Origin: Calvatia gigantea
Lineage: Eukaryota; Basidiomycota; Agaricomycetes; Agaricales; Lycoperdaceae
DNA: 64,000 bases
Assembly (NCBI GenBank): GCA_025093985.1
Contig: JACAAK010000009.1
Span: 1,550,001 to 1,614,000 of the forward strand
Reading direction: 5' to 3'
Shown here: positions 31,605-43,022 of the stretch, piece by piece
Position numbering within the stretch: the stretch's first letter is position 1
How the letters are laid out: each line of letters starts with the position of its first letter
Notes under the pieces: generated by a model
The model's input: the letters and a program-made list of their open reading frames with translations, nothing else
Told to the model about the DNA's origin: nothing
The model's database searches: none
Position numbers and translations under genes: made by a program

Positions 31605-34600
31605 GCCAGTTGCATTGAAAGTTAGACCTGTACTGGAAGAACTACTAGACAAATACAGAATAAAATGAGAGATAATTGGAGATCCCTTAGCTGAGCTGCC
31701 AGTCCTGCTGGTTAACCTGCCAACTTTCAAATCTAAAGGCAGGTATACTGAAGAATGGAGAGACAAGATAGAAGTGGCTCATAACAGGGACTTCTTGACT
31801 TACAAAGAGTGAAAGCTAATGTATTGGTTAATTGCAGAACACAATAAAGCATTCACTTGGGATGATACTGAAAGGGGAAAATTTAAGGAGGAGTTTTTCC
31901 CTCCAATAGAGATCCCCACTATTGCTCATATACCATGGGTAGAAAGATATTTCAGGATTCCTCCAGCAATTTATAATGAAGTGTGTAGAATCATCAAGAG
32001 AAAAATAGATGCAGGGGTATATGAACCCTCGAATTCATCTTATAGATTTAAATGGTTTTGTATGCTTAAGAAAAATGGAAAGAGTCTCAGGCTAGTATAT
32101 AGTTTAGAGCCTTTAAACAGAGTGACAATCATGCACTCGGGTCTACCACCTACAACAGAAGAACTAGCTATGCACTTCTCAGGAAGGGCTTGTAGTGGTA
32201 TATTGGATTTATATGTAGGGTATGATGAAAGGCAGTTGGCTGAGTCATCTAGAGATCTAATGACTTTCCAAATACCATTCAGAGCCCTTAGATTAATAAT
32301 ATTACCTATAGGGTAGACTAATTCAGTGCCTATCTTTTATGACAATGTTACATATATATTGTCAGATAAAATTCTAGAACATACAGTTCCATATATTGAT
32401 GATGTACCTATACAAGGACTGCCTATATATTATAAATTATCTAACAGTGATTACAAGGTTATAGAAGAGAACCTGGGCATTAGATAGTTCATATGGGAAC
32501 ATATGAACATGGTGAACTGTATATTACAATGAATGAAATATATGGGAGGAACCTTCTCTAGGCCAAAAACAATAATATGTGCAGATCATATAACTATTGT
32601 AAAATTTGACTGCTCATATAAAGGAAGAAAACTGACAGCAGATACCATTGGTGTTATATTACGATGGGGCATTTGTCAAGATGCTTCAGAAACCAGATCT
32701 TTCTTAGGAACAGCTGTTAGATGTAGGAATCACATTCCAAACTTTGTGATAATTGCTGCACTGTTATATAATATGTACAAAATGCATATAGTGTTTGAAT
32801 GGGGACCTGAACAACAGACAGCCTAAGATAATCTAAAGGAAGCAATTAAAATTTGCTTTCATACTAGAAATCTGAAGTTCCTAAGCACTCAGCCCATAGT
32901 CCTATTGGTTGACTCATCCTGGAGAGCAGTAAGATATTATCTCTATCAAAGAGATGAAGAAGATTCTAAGATAATCCATTATGTGAAGTTTAACTCTTTG
33001 CTTATAGACGAATAACAACAGAGATATTTACAACCTAAGCAAGAACTATGTGGTCTAAGAATGGTTTTAGAAAAAAAGACTTATCTATTGACTGGTTGTC
33101 AGAATCTAATAGTTGAGACAGATGCTAAGTATTTGTTTGGAATATTGAACAATTCTGGAAGACTGCCTAACACAACAATAAATCACTGGGTAGATTATAT
33201 ATGGACAAACTTCCATTTTGAGCTCATACACAAGAATGGTAAGGCCTTTGGGCCTGACAGACTCTCAAGAAAACCTTGGTACACAAGGGACCCTATAGAA
33301 TGTGCTTTTGATGATGGATCTGAGGACTGACAGAGATGACTTTGTTCTATCTAAGGCTGACCTGGAAGATGAAAATCCATTAGATTTAGAAGATTTCTAT
33401 GAAGAAATAGATAATCGAACAGGCTACATACAACAGGTAATGAGCCTGTCAGTAGCTTTCCAAAACAACTTAGATAGTGCTAAAGAATCTACCCAACAAG
33501 ACATAAAGACTAGATGCATGATAGCTAACCAGAAAAAATACCCTGAGTTGCTCTGTACTTTCTTAGATAAGGTTGCTATTTTAGAGTCAGAAAACTTAGA
33601 TAAAGAACCTGATGACAAGGAACTAGTACTCTATAATGAAGACTAGAGGCCAGAGACAGCTAAAATGCAAGATAGACAACTCAGTTGAATCTGGGAATGG
33701 TTAACTAACAACCTGAAGGGATTTGACATCAGTAAAATGGACACCAATCAAGCTAAATTTGTGAGGGCAGCCTTACACTTTTGGCTAAATAATGATGGTT
33801 GCTTATACAGAAAGTTTGCGAGTGGTGGAAACCCTGTGCTAGTCTTAGCTAAAGAACATCAGATGAGAATTATGAAAACTTGTCATGATAAGCTAGGACA
33901 CAGAGGAGTGTATGCTATCACAAAGCTCATAGCTTAGAGGTTCTGGTGGCCAGAAATGGAGGGCGATATAGCATGGTATGTGAAGACCTGTTACCTATGT
34001 CAGATTAGACAGAAGATGGCATTAGAATTGCCACCAGTAGTGACACATACTCCATTGCTTTTCCAAATCTTACATGCAAATACAATACATATGACTCTAC
34101 CATCAAATGGCTGTAGCTATATTGTTCGCAGATGGTGTGGACTTTCATCCTAAATGGAAGCTAGAGCATTGAGAAAAGAGAATGCCAAGTCTATTGGACA
34201 ATAGCTTTTCAAAGATATTGTCTGCAGATGGGGAAGTCTTGTGAAGATTGTCACAGACAATGGCTCACCATTCAAGAAAGCAGTTGGCTGGTTAGCTGAG
34301 AAGTATGGGATTAAAGCAGTTACTATTTCTCCCTATAACTCACAAGCTAACAGGATAATAGAAAGACCCCACTGGGATGTTAGACAAATGCTGTATAAGA
34401 CCACAAATGGTGATGTCAGGAAATGGTACTGGTATCTCCACTATGTAATGTGGGCCAATAGAATAACAATAAGAAAGGGTATGGGATACTTGCCTTACTT
34501 TATGACAATGGAAGCACACCCAATGTTACCATTAGATATAATAGAAGCAACCTAGTTAGTTAAATACCCAGAACACTTCTTATCTATAGAAGAACTTATC

Positions 34601-34928
34601 AGTCTACAAGCACTAGCATTAGCTAAACATGTAGACCACATAGATGAAATGTGAAAACATCTATTTAATGAAAATCTAAATAGGGCGTTAAAACTAGAAG
34701 AAAAAATAAAATATAAGATAAAAGACTTTGACCTAAGGCCGGAATCATTAATCTTAGTTAAGAATTCAGCCATACAAATGTCAGCAGATCAAAAAATGAA
34801 GCCAAGGTATCTGGGACCTATGGTAGTGATTCAGTGACTTAAGGGTAGTGCATACATCTTAACAGAACTGGATGGATCTGTGTGGTAAAATAAGGTCACA
34901 GCTTTTAGAGTAATACCTTACTTAGCAT
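31605..34928 (+). pseudogene. Gypsy G2 pol, unit 2: RT, RNase H, integrase
   Basis: RT runs 31819-32410 (Trp intact where unit 1 has TAG) with PYIDDVP near 32390. The connection region at 32428-32690 is present. RNase H is at 33061-33310 with a one-base insertion near 33328 that shifts frame. Integrase at about 33880-34560 shows the zinc finger (HDKLGHRGVYAI, then CYLCQIR) and catalytic TDNGSPF and the Glu of RIIERPH. A C-terminal SH3-like block (KPRYLGPMVVI) ends at TAG near 34928. There is no chromodomain. Stops near 32315, 33015, 33937, 34153, 34555 and 34650 remove activity. Confidence 0.85.
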
Positions 34929-35190
34929 AGTCTAAGCTAACACTGGACAAGAAAATTGAATGCTTAATTGACCTATCAAAGGATGGTTTAGATAGATTAA
35001 TCATAGAAGATGAGTCAGAGGCAAAGTTAACAGACTCAGACATCAAGAACTGACACGATCACACTAAAGTTCATTGTAAGATAGAAACTCTGTTTGTGTG
35101 AACACATACAAACTAAGGGTAAAAACTATCTAAGTAAAACAGGTGATTAATAAGAAGTTAGATGTAATCTAAGCAGAATGGCCTGATAAC
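34929..35190 (+). other. Gypsy G2 3' region, left part
   Basis: Nothing beyond short acidic remnants of the pol tail is readable. It ends where the poly(T) of LINE L1 starts, and the region resumes at 52120. Confidence 0.6.
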
Positions 35191-36968
35191 TTTTTTTTAA
35201 TTTTAATTTTAATTTTTTTTAATTCAAGGCTTGCACCAATTTATAATCCTGTGCCTGATCACAGTCTGCATGTAGTAGAGTACAAACACCCAAACTACAA
35301 TGTCTAATGAGTTAAGAGTAATCTACTATTCAGAGGCAACCCAACCCAACCCAAGTGCAAACCCAGACCAGACTAAGCCCCTCCCTACTTAATAAATCCA
35401 CTGGTTTCCCGAAATGCCCATCACACTGTAGAAGACCCAGTTGCCCAGGTCTTGTGGTATACACCCAGTGACACACCACCATGAAGTGGCAGTGTCCTGA
35501 TCATCCCACACTCAGCGAGCCCAGCAGCTGCAGTGGCTAAGCACCTGAGAGGGAACAGGTGTAGTAAGGAGAGGCCAGCACAAGAGGCCCATGCTTGGAG
35601 TCACTCGACCCCCAACTTCCCAGACCAGAGGGTATTTACCTAGGTCAGACCCCCAACAACCCAGTAGCAAGGGTAGAATCCCAACATGTCTCGCACTAGG
35701 AAAGCAGTGAGCAGGACAAGCCTACTCCACCACCTAGGGACCCCATTCCTATTCAATTACTTCTTTTGCCACCAGACTGCCAGGAGCCTACCCCAAGAAA
35801 GGAGAACCACCAAAACAAACCTGGAAGAACCCCCTAGGGACCCCACCCCTATTACCTTAAGACTTCCCAGCCCAGTAGGCCAGAAGAAAAGCAGCCCAGT
35901 ACAGGCCCCCCACACATGCCAACTCACCTAATGTCCACATTATCTGGTCTGAATGCAAATACGCCTGGATTTCACCTCCAGAAAGTTAATCAGCTCACAT
36001 ATGGTCTGAGGAGGTCTGTCCAAGTCCCTTTTGTGGAGAGGGCACCAAATGAAAATATGGTAGTGCCCCTAAAGAGCAGCACCACACAAACAACCAATGC
36101 CTTCATTTGGAAAGAACTATACTCTGTATGATCCAATCAGTGCATGACCAGTGATGGCATACACAGCCCTCACACAAAGTGAGTTAGATCTGCTGACATG
36201 AGGCAGCCAGAGCCCACCATTAAGGTAGGTTGGCTTGCCTAGAATGTTTGGATTGGCCCCAAAGGCCAAGTCCATATTACTACACCCCTTGTACAAAGAG
36301 GTAGAGTACAGCTGTTGCCATTCCTCTAGAATGTTATCAACTGCTTTCTTGTGGAGGCAGGTAATGGAAATGAATGGCCTCAGGCCATAAGTGACCTGAG
36401 GGAACAAGGTGACATGCCAATGCACAGTATGGTGAAACTCCCACTTCTTGGAAGAAGGGACAGCAAGGAATTTGATGGACCTCTGAACATCCTCAGAGAG
36501 CCACTGTTTAAGCACCACACACAGTCCCTGGGACAGCATCTGCCCAGAATGAGTAAACAGATTAACTGCAAGCTTTGCCAATGCAATAGAATCAGTGAAG
36601 ATATGTATGAGCCTGACACTACCCTGCTTAAGAGCAAAGTGAACACCAAGCATAATGGCCATGAGCTCAGCATCTGGAGCTGTAACCCTGCCTGCCATGT
36701 GAGTAATCTCCTTAAGAGATTCACCCTGGCAGTATACATGAGCAGCTGAGACCACCTGAAACCTCCCATGCAATGGCAGACTTGTGTCTGTCACCATATA
36801 GATGATTCTGGGATCCTCCCTGCAGTTGCGAAGACATGCAGTGAGAGCAAACATGTGCACAAAGTCAGTTTTGCCCTCTGCAGTGAGCTTTACCTCCATA
36901 AAATCCACCCTATCCAGATAGAGGTCCATAAGGCAGTAACCAGGCTGATTGATCAATGCCATAGGTGC

Positions 36969-37578
36969 TGTTATGTGTGTTACCTTACTTCACAACCAGG
37001 TCCGGATTGTCTCCACTGAGGAAGAGGCTCAATGCTATAGCCCAGGAGTATACAACAGATCTCAAGGACTTCTGTGCAAACTTCGGATTGCTTCCTCAAG
37101 TAGAAGCTCACACTTGTTTGAGAAGTTCAAGTTATGTAAGTGTCACTGCAGTTCCCAGGGTTGTTAACCTTCAGACAAGTGAAGATAAGGAAGCTTGTTA
37201 CTAGAATAACCCAAGGTAATACAAGGTACTACTTAAGGTTTATATACTAGCTATGTGTAAGAGATGGGAAATTACATAGTAAAGAAAGATAAGTCAATAA
37301 GAGACTACTATAGGTTAATTGGTAATTTACGGAGTTATAGGGATAAGTAAAAGAAGCAGTGTGAGTCATAAAGAAGATAGAGATGAGTAAATAGAAGTCC
37401 AATGAAAGTGGAACAGAAACATGATTCAAAATGAATCATAAGAAGCAAAAGATAGAAGTATATATGGTAATAAATAAAGAATGGACTAGGGTATAGGAAA
37501 GAAAAGAAAACAGAAAGTCTAAGAAAGAAAGTTAATACATTGGTAGGGAGAGTCCAGGAATGTAGTAAGTTTGTAATA
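36969..37578 (-). repeat. Solo S-family LTR with GGTGC target duplication
   Basis: The 610 bp LTR begins TGTTATGTGTGTTACC and ends TTTGTAATA. GGTGC occurs at 36964-36968 and 37579-37583. It splits ORF2 of LINE L1 between RT thumb and RNase H. Confidence 0.9.
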
Positions 37579-40438
37579 GGTGCAAAGCTCTTGACCAGAA
37601 ATGGCAGGTTGGAGTTAGCCTGCATAAGGGCACCTACTGTCTTCCTTCAAACAGAAAGTGACATAAGGCCAATAGCTCTAGGGTGCAACTTGGCATCCCC
37701 AGAATATTCAGGGCTCATAAGAGCCCTGAGAGAGTGATTTGGCAACAGGGTTTTAATCCTGTAATCTGAATGGAATGCAAGCTTCTTGATGTGAAGCTGG
37801 ATAGGTATGAGGCCTGCAAATGACTCTACAGCCCCAGTAGGAGCAGTCCAAAAGGCACCTGTGATCCACAGGGCTGCCTGGCGCTGTATGGTATTCAGGC
37901 TCTTAAGGGCTGCCTTACAGCAAGAGCCCTTGAAAAACCAGAGTTTGAAGCTATAGGTTGTGATAGGTACAACACATGACTGATAGAGAAGGTGCTTTTG
38001 CATTGGCCTCAAGCCTCTCATGGAATTACCAAGCATTTTCATGGCCTTGACTGTAAAGAGTACTTTAGTGGAGTAGTACCAAACATGCTCTTTGAAAGTT
38101 AAGCCATAGTCAAAATAGAAGCCCAAATACCTCCAATAGGTCTTGGGCTAGAGAGGCATATCACTCATAAATGGGGTGAACCCCAGGTTGATGGGTGGGT
38201 TATCATCCCCATGCTTATAGGAGAAATAAAAGACCTCAGACTTGTCATGTTTAAGTACCAAGGCAAAGCACTTGAAGAGCTGAAATATAATACCATATAC
38301 CTTCTTAAGAAACACAAGGTTGGAATTCCAGTCCTTGGACTGTATGATGATAGTACCATTGTCTACATATGACAGGAGGGTAGTCCCAAGGTGGAATGCC
38401 TCCCTGTCAAAAAGCCACATCAGCAGAGTAATGTATAAGGCTGAGAAGACTAGGGAGAGAGCAGAGCCCTGCTCTACACCCACATCTGCATTGAATGGCT
38501 CAGACTTGAAAAAGTCCCAGCAATACTGGGTCTTCCATTCTACCAAGTAGTTAGCAAAGAACCCAACCACCTCAGAGGCGAATTCTTGCTTGTGCAATAT
38601 TACAACCAGCATGTCATGGTGCAATGAAGAAAAGAACTGTGTGATGTCAAACACCACTACACTAGTCTTGAGACCTTTGGCACAGCCCACTCTAACAATG
38701 TGGGTGAGTATCAGGCCTGTATCTTCAGTGGATCTCTGGATCACACCTCTAAGCTGGTTAAGATGAAAGACCCCAAATTTGACAGAGTTAAACTAGAGTC
38801 TATTCACGATTATTTTCTCAAACAGCTTGCCAAGTGTGTTGAGAAGTACAATAGGCCTGAAGGCCTTGGGAGTGGAGTACGCTGGCTTCCCTGGCTTGGG
38901 GATAATCACCAACATGGATTCCTTAAAGTACTCTAGCCAGCACCCATGCAAAACAAAGGTATTGGCCAGGCATATGAAGACTGGCAGGGCGTTCCCCAGC
39001 ACAATTTGTTTAAGCATCTGCCATATGACATGGTCGGGGCCTAGAGCAGACACCTTGAAGCAAGCCAACAACACATCAGTGAATTTCTTGAAGGAGAATG
39101 TCACCCATGCATACCCTAGGAGGAACGGCAGTGGATCAACTACAGAGGCATCACATTCTCTCCCAGAGGTGGAATTGTAAGTGCCATGAAGGGCTCCCCA
39201 GAGGGAATCCATGTTATGACAAGGCTGTTCCTGGTAGGAGATAGCCTTGTATATAGGTAACTTGCATACCTTGACCCATTCCATTAGGTCCCAAAGGCAC
39301 TTGTTAGTTTCAGCAATTTCCTTGATCTTATTATCAAAGAACTTGTGCTTCTTAAATGCTACAACATGTCAGAATGCCTTCCAATCCTCAGGGTCTGAGG
39401 ACTCCCTGTGGGTTCATAGGGTGGACATACAATCCTCATCTCACTAGGGCTGAAACTTTGCTGAAATATGCACCTCCACCATGTGGCAATGCCACACAGC
39501 AGAGAACACCAACCCAATTGCCGATGCCAGAATGTTAACATCCCATGCAGACTCAAGGGAGTGATCATGCAGATCATACACCCCTTCTCTGATCTCATCC
39601 AGGAACTGCAATTCTGCAGTGGCTGCCAAGTTCTTGGGAAAGGCCCAGTGGACATTAGTGATGTCCTCAGGGTAGATAGGGATCATCACTGCCAGTAGAT
39701 GGTGATCTGACAGGCCAGTGAGATTCAATCTGATCTCAGGGCAAGCAATATGCTATCTAAGATCAGAGATAAAGATCAGATCAATAACTAATGGGTTCTT
39801 GATCAGATCTTGAGGAATATGGGTAGAAGCCCAAGAATCTAGTAACCAGATCCCCAAGCCAAGGTCATTGGCAACTTCAAGAAACTGCTGGGCAGGTCAG
39901 TGATGGTGAGGGACAGCATGGTCCCACTCCCTCAAATGGCAATTGAAATCACCCCCCATGTAGTGCATTTGAGATAAAGAATTCCTCAGCTCAAAGAATA
40001 TCTAGATTGCAGTGTGCTCATCATCAGAATAGACATTCATGAAGTGGCATTCACACCTGTGATTGAAGATGGTAACTACCATTACATCTTGGTGATCAAT
40101 CAGGTCCCACCACAGCAAGGGCCTAAGTCATTTGATCTAGGTGTGGACAAAAGCCATGACCTATGGTTAATCTTGTTTCTCCTGACTGGAGGGTGGATGC
40201 ACCATATACAACCACTCAGGGTGCTTAGGTGCTCCAATGACTGCATCACCCTCAGTATTGTATACAGAGGGGGTGGACCTAATCATTCACTAGGGAGGCT
40301 CCTGGATGAAAATGATATTGAAGTTGTCTTTCTCAGACTCAAGCAATGTGTCAAGTAATGTATAATTCTTAGCTACATTAAAAGACAGTATATGTAATCT
40401 ACCCTTCATAAAATACTTCAGTGCATCAGGCTCAGGAT

Positions 40439-40442
40439 TCAT
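40439..40442 (-). promoter_or_regulatory. ATGA stop-start overlap between LINE ORF1 and ORF2
   Basis: The ORF1 stop TGA (40441-40439) and ORF2 start ATG (40442-40440) share two bases. Overlapping stop-start signals couple translation of the two ORFs in some LINEs (known for SART1). The role here is inferred. Confidence 0.65.
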
Positions 40443-41644
40443 TGCATGGATGCTGAAGTGTTATTAGCAGATTGTAATATAGCTTGGAAGAAATGGCATT
40501 CACTTACCTTTCTGTAATGCTCCTTGATCCACTCAGACTCATACCAGTGCTGCCAGAGCTGGCAGGAGTGTGAGTCTGCATGGTGATCCCTACCACAGTT
40601 CAGGCACTTAAAATGGTAAGGGCATGGTTGGCCCTCTAGAGTAGCCTTGGTGACATTATGGGGAATGGCAGCAGCTGGCAACAGCACAGTGGTTCTCAGC
40701 TGTATGAGGCCCAGCACAGATAGAACAGCAGTTTGAGTGTGACTGGCAAATAGCAGTAGGGTGGCCCCAGTATGGGTGGAAGCCTGCTGAATATGGCAGG
40801 AGTGAGTTCTGATTTGGACAGTATGCCCTACAAGGCACTTTATCTGGGTGCCTGACTTAGAGTCAGTGAGGTCAAGCCAGACCATACAGGTGTCCGAGCT
40901 GGCAGAGTTGTATGAAATGCACAGGGTGTGAGCCAACATGGCAAAGTCTTTCCAGTAGGGTGACCTTGACAAGTGGTTGAAGAACCACTCAACAGTCATG
41001 GCCTTGCAGCCCTGCTTGTCAATGAAGGGTATGTTGACAACCCTGACATATGATGTCAAGTTGGGTATGCAGAACTGGAGCTTTATGCCCTCTGCTACCA
41101 TCTTGTGAGCCCACTCATCAATGATTGCAATGTCTTTGGGAGTAGGGGTGAAGTTGGTGAGCACCAACCAGAAGTTGTCAGTGCTAGAGCAGATGGACTC
41201 GATCCTGCAGCAGACCCAAGCCTGAACAAGCCCTCTGTTGATAGTCTCAACAAGGGTGTAAGTGAGAGGATGGGGAGACCCATCAGGAACCACTGCTGTG
41301 GTCATGAGAAGCTGCCTCCAGTTAGGACCAACTGTAACATTGTCAGGGCACTTGGACTTGCCTTACACTGTGAGTTCAGCCTCACATGCCATTACAATGA
41401 CATACTTGGGTTCGAGCTTGGAGAAGGACTGGGTAACATGTACAACTGTAACTACTGGGACTTGGGCCTTCTTGCCCTTACCAGAAGCAGAGACAGTCTG
41501 CACATACAAGGATGGCACTGCCTTAGACTTCTTGGTAATGTTCAGAGGTCAGACAGAACCCAGTTGGATCTGTGCAGTCTTCCATTGTTTCTGCAGGGCA
41601 ACATGTTTCACCTCTGTGTTCTTGTGAATTGACTTGACCAGGTC

Positions 41645-42249
41645 TGTTACATGCATTACCTTACTTCACAACTGGGCTGGATCATCTCCACTCAGGGAGA
41701 GGTTCAATGTTATAGCCCAGGAGTATACGACAAGTCTTAAGGACTTCTGTGCAGACTTCAGATCACTCCCTTGAGTAGAAGCTTGTGCTTGTTTGAGAAG
41801 TCTGAGTTAAGTGTCATTGCAGTCCCTAAGGTTGTTAATCTTGTAACAGACAAGTGAAGATAAGGAAGCTTATTACTAGAATAACCTAAGGTAATACAAG
41901 GTACTACTTAAGGTTTATATACTAGCTACACATAAGAGATGGGAAATTACGTAGTAAAGAAAGATGAGTCAATAAGAGACTGCTACAGATTAATTGGTAA
42001 TCTATGGAGTCATAGGGATGAGTAAAAGAAGTGGTATGAGTCATAACAAAAGGCAGAGACGAGTAAATAGAAGTCCAATAAAGATGGAACAGAAACATGA
42101 TTCAAAATAAATTATAAGAAGCAAAGATAGAAGTACATATGGTAATAAATAAAGAACAGACCGGGGTATAGGAAAGAAGACAGAAAGTCTAAGAAAGAAA
42201 GTTAATATAGTTGATAGGGAGAGTCTGGTAGTATGGTAAGTTTGTAACA
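41645..42249 (-). repeat. Solo S-family LTR with AGGTC target duplication
   Basis: The 605 bp LTR begins TGTTACATGCATTACC and ends TTTGTAACA. AGGTC occurs at 41640-41644 and 42250-42254. It splits ORF1 of LINE L1. It is closely similar to the copy at 36969-37578. Confidence 0.9.
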
Positions 42250-42572
42250 AGGTCCCTCTCACAATGAGTGGGGCAGATGGGTTGAAATGGAAGTGCAGGC
42301 TTGGGATCTCTAGCTGGCTTCAGTCTCCCTGACCTAGGTGTCAAGCCTCCCATGTCCAAATCATCACCATCTGAGCTAAAAGGCCATGGTAGGGGAGTAG
42401 TCCCCCTCAATGGATTGAGAGGACAGGCATAGTGAGTGGCAATGTTGGCCAGGGCATGACCACTGAGCCAGCTTGGATTAGATTGACCAGTTGGAGAATG
42501 AGCCAACCAGTCATTGTTGGATAGGGACTGTATGAATGCAAGCACAGCATTCAATACCACTATGGTAGATTC

Positions 42573-42844
42573 TGTTGGAATATAGGTAGACTTCCGTTAT
42601 CTTTTTCTTACAGTAGATAATCACTTCGCTATCACGTGACATCACACTCATTTGCTGGCCTCATACCTTGCACACCCTCAGTCTCGTTCCACGTCGACTG
42701 AGGGTAAGCAAACCATCAGTTCTCCATTGTACACACTAGCTAACTCATTCTGTAGTCTATCCTAGGTAATTACACAATCTAATATAGTCTCGTTCCACAT
42801 CGACTGAGGTCTATCCTAGCCCTGCACGTCATATCTTTCCTTTA
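42573..42844 (+). repeat. 5' LTR of Copia I
   Basis: The 272 bp LTR has TGTTGGAATA at its start and CCTTTA at its end. It holds the palindrome TCACGTGA (42632-42639). It also has a hairpin with 9 bp stems CCCTCAGTC (42675-42683) and GACTGAGGG (42696-42704), and a second copy of the loop and right arm at about 42787-42809. Confidence 0.92.
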
Positions 42845-42856
42845 GGTTATGGGCCC
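42845..42856 (+). promoter_or_regulatory. Copia I primer binding site (internal tRNA-iMet type)
   Basis: GGTTATGGGCCC directly after the LTR is complementary to the anticodon loop region of initiator-Met tRNA, the half-tRNA priming mode of copia and Ty5. Confidence 0.85.
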
Positions 42857-43022
42857 CGGTGTCGCGACCTATTGAACCCGTTCACTCGTTTATCAAACCG
42901 CCTGCTCATTCGTTTATACCCTCCGACGTTATCCTATCAACATCCTATTCTTTTCCCGCATGTTTCGTTACCCCTGCTATACTAGCACCTTCGAGCCGAG
43001 CAACCTCTCTTAGACCCACGTT

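Larger units (their letters stand above)
27608..33558 (+). repeat. Tandem duplication of about 3 kb inside Gypsy G2
   Basis: Unit 1 (27608-30553) and unit 2 (30554-33558) match at about 99.5 percent by eye outside the one replaced segment. I count around a dozen substitutions, mostly G/A or C/T, and two or three single-base indels. The joint is at GTACTTTTTAGAATGG near 30553, where unit 1 leaves pol and unit 2 starts in gag. Confidence 0.88.
35924..40442 (-). pseudogene. LINE L1 ORF2: endonuclease, RT, RNase H, zinc finger
   Basis: ATG at 40442 overlaps the ORF1 stop. The apurinic-type endonuclease shows SFNVAKN (40390 region), IQEPP and SDHHLLAV (near 39700). RT has KPGKPAYSTPKAFRPI (near 38870), the catalytic Asp of VVFDITQFF (near 38655) and YVDNGT (near 38360), where other copies have YVDDG. 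The thumb is at 38126-37647. RNase H (36870-36400) has APDAELMAI and FTDSIALAKLA. It then ends with QWLSEDVQRS and the terminal Cys/His finger, stopping TGA at 35924-35926. An S LTR at 36969-37578 interrupts it. Without that, about 1300 codons remain, the normal size for Tad-like ORF2, with several stops and shifts. Confidence 0.87.

Noticed and set aside
38827..39180. 117-codon plus-strand ORF and similar plus-strand ORFs across 36-41 kb
   Set aside because: They are antisense to well-recognised endonuclease, RT and RNase H of LINE L1.
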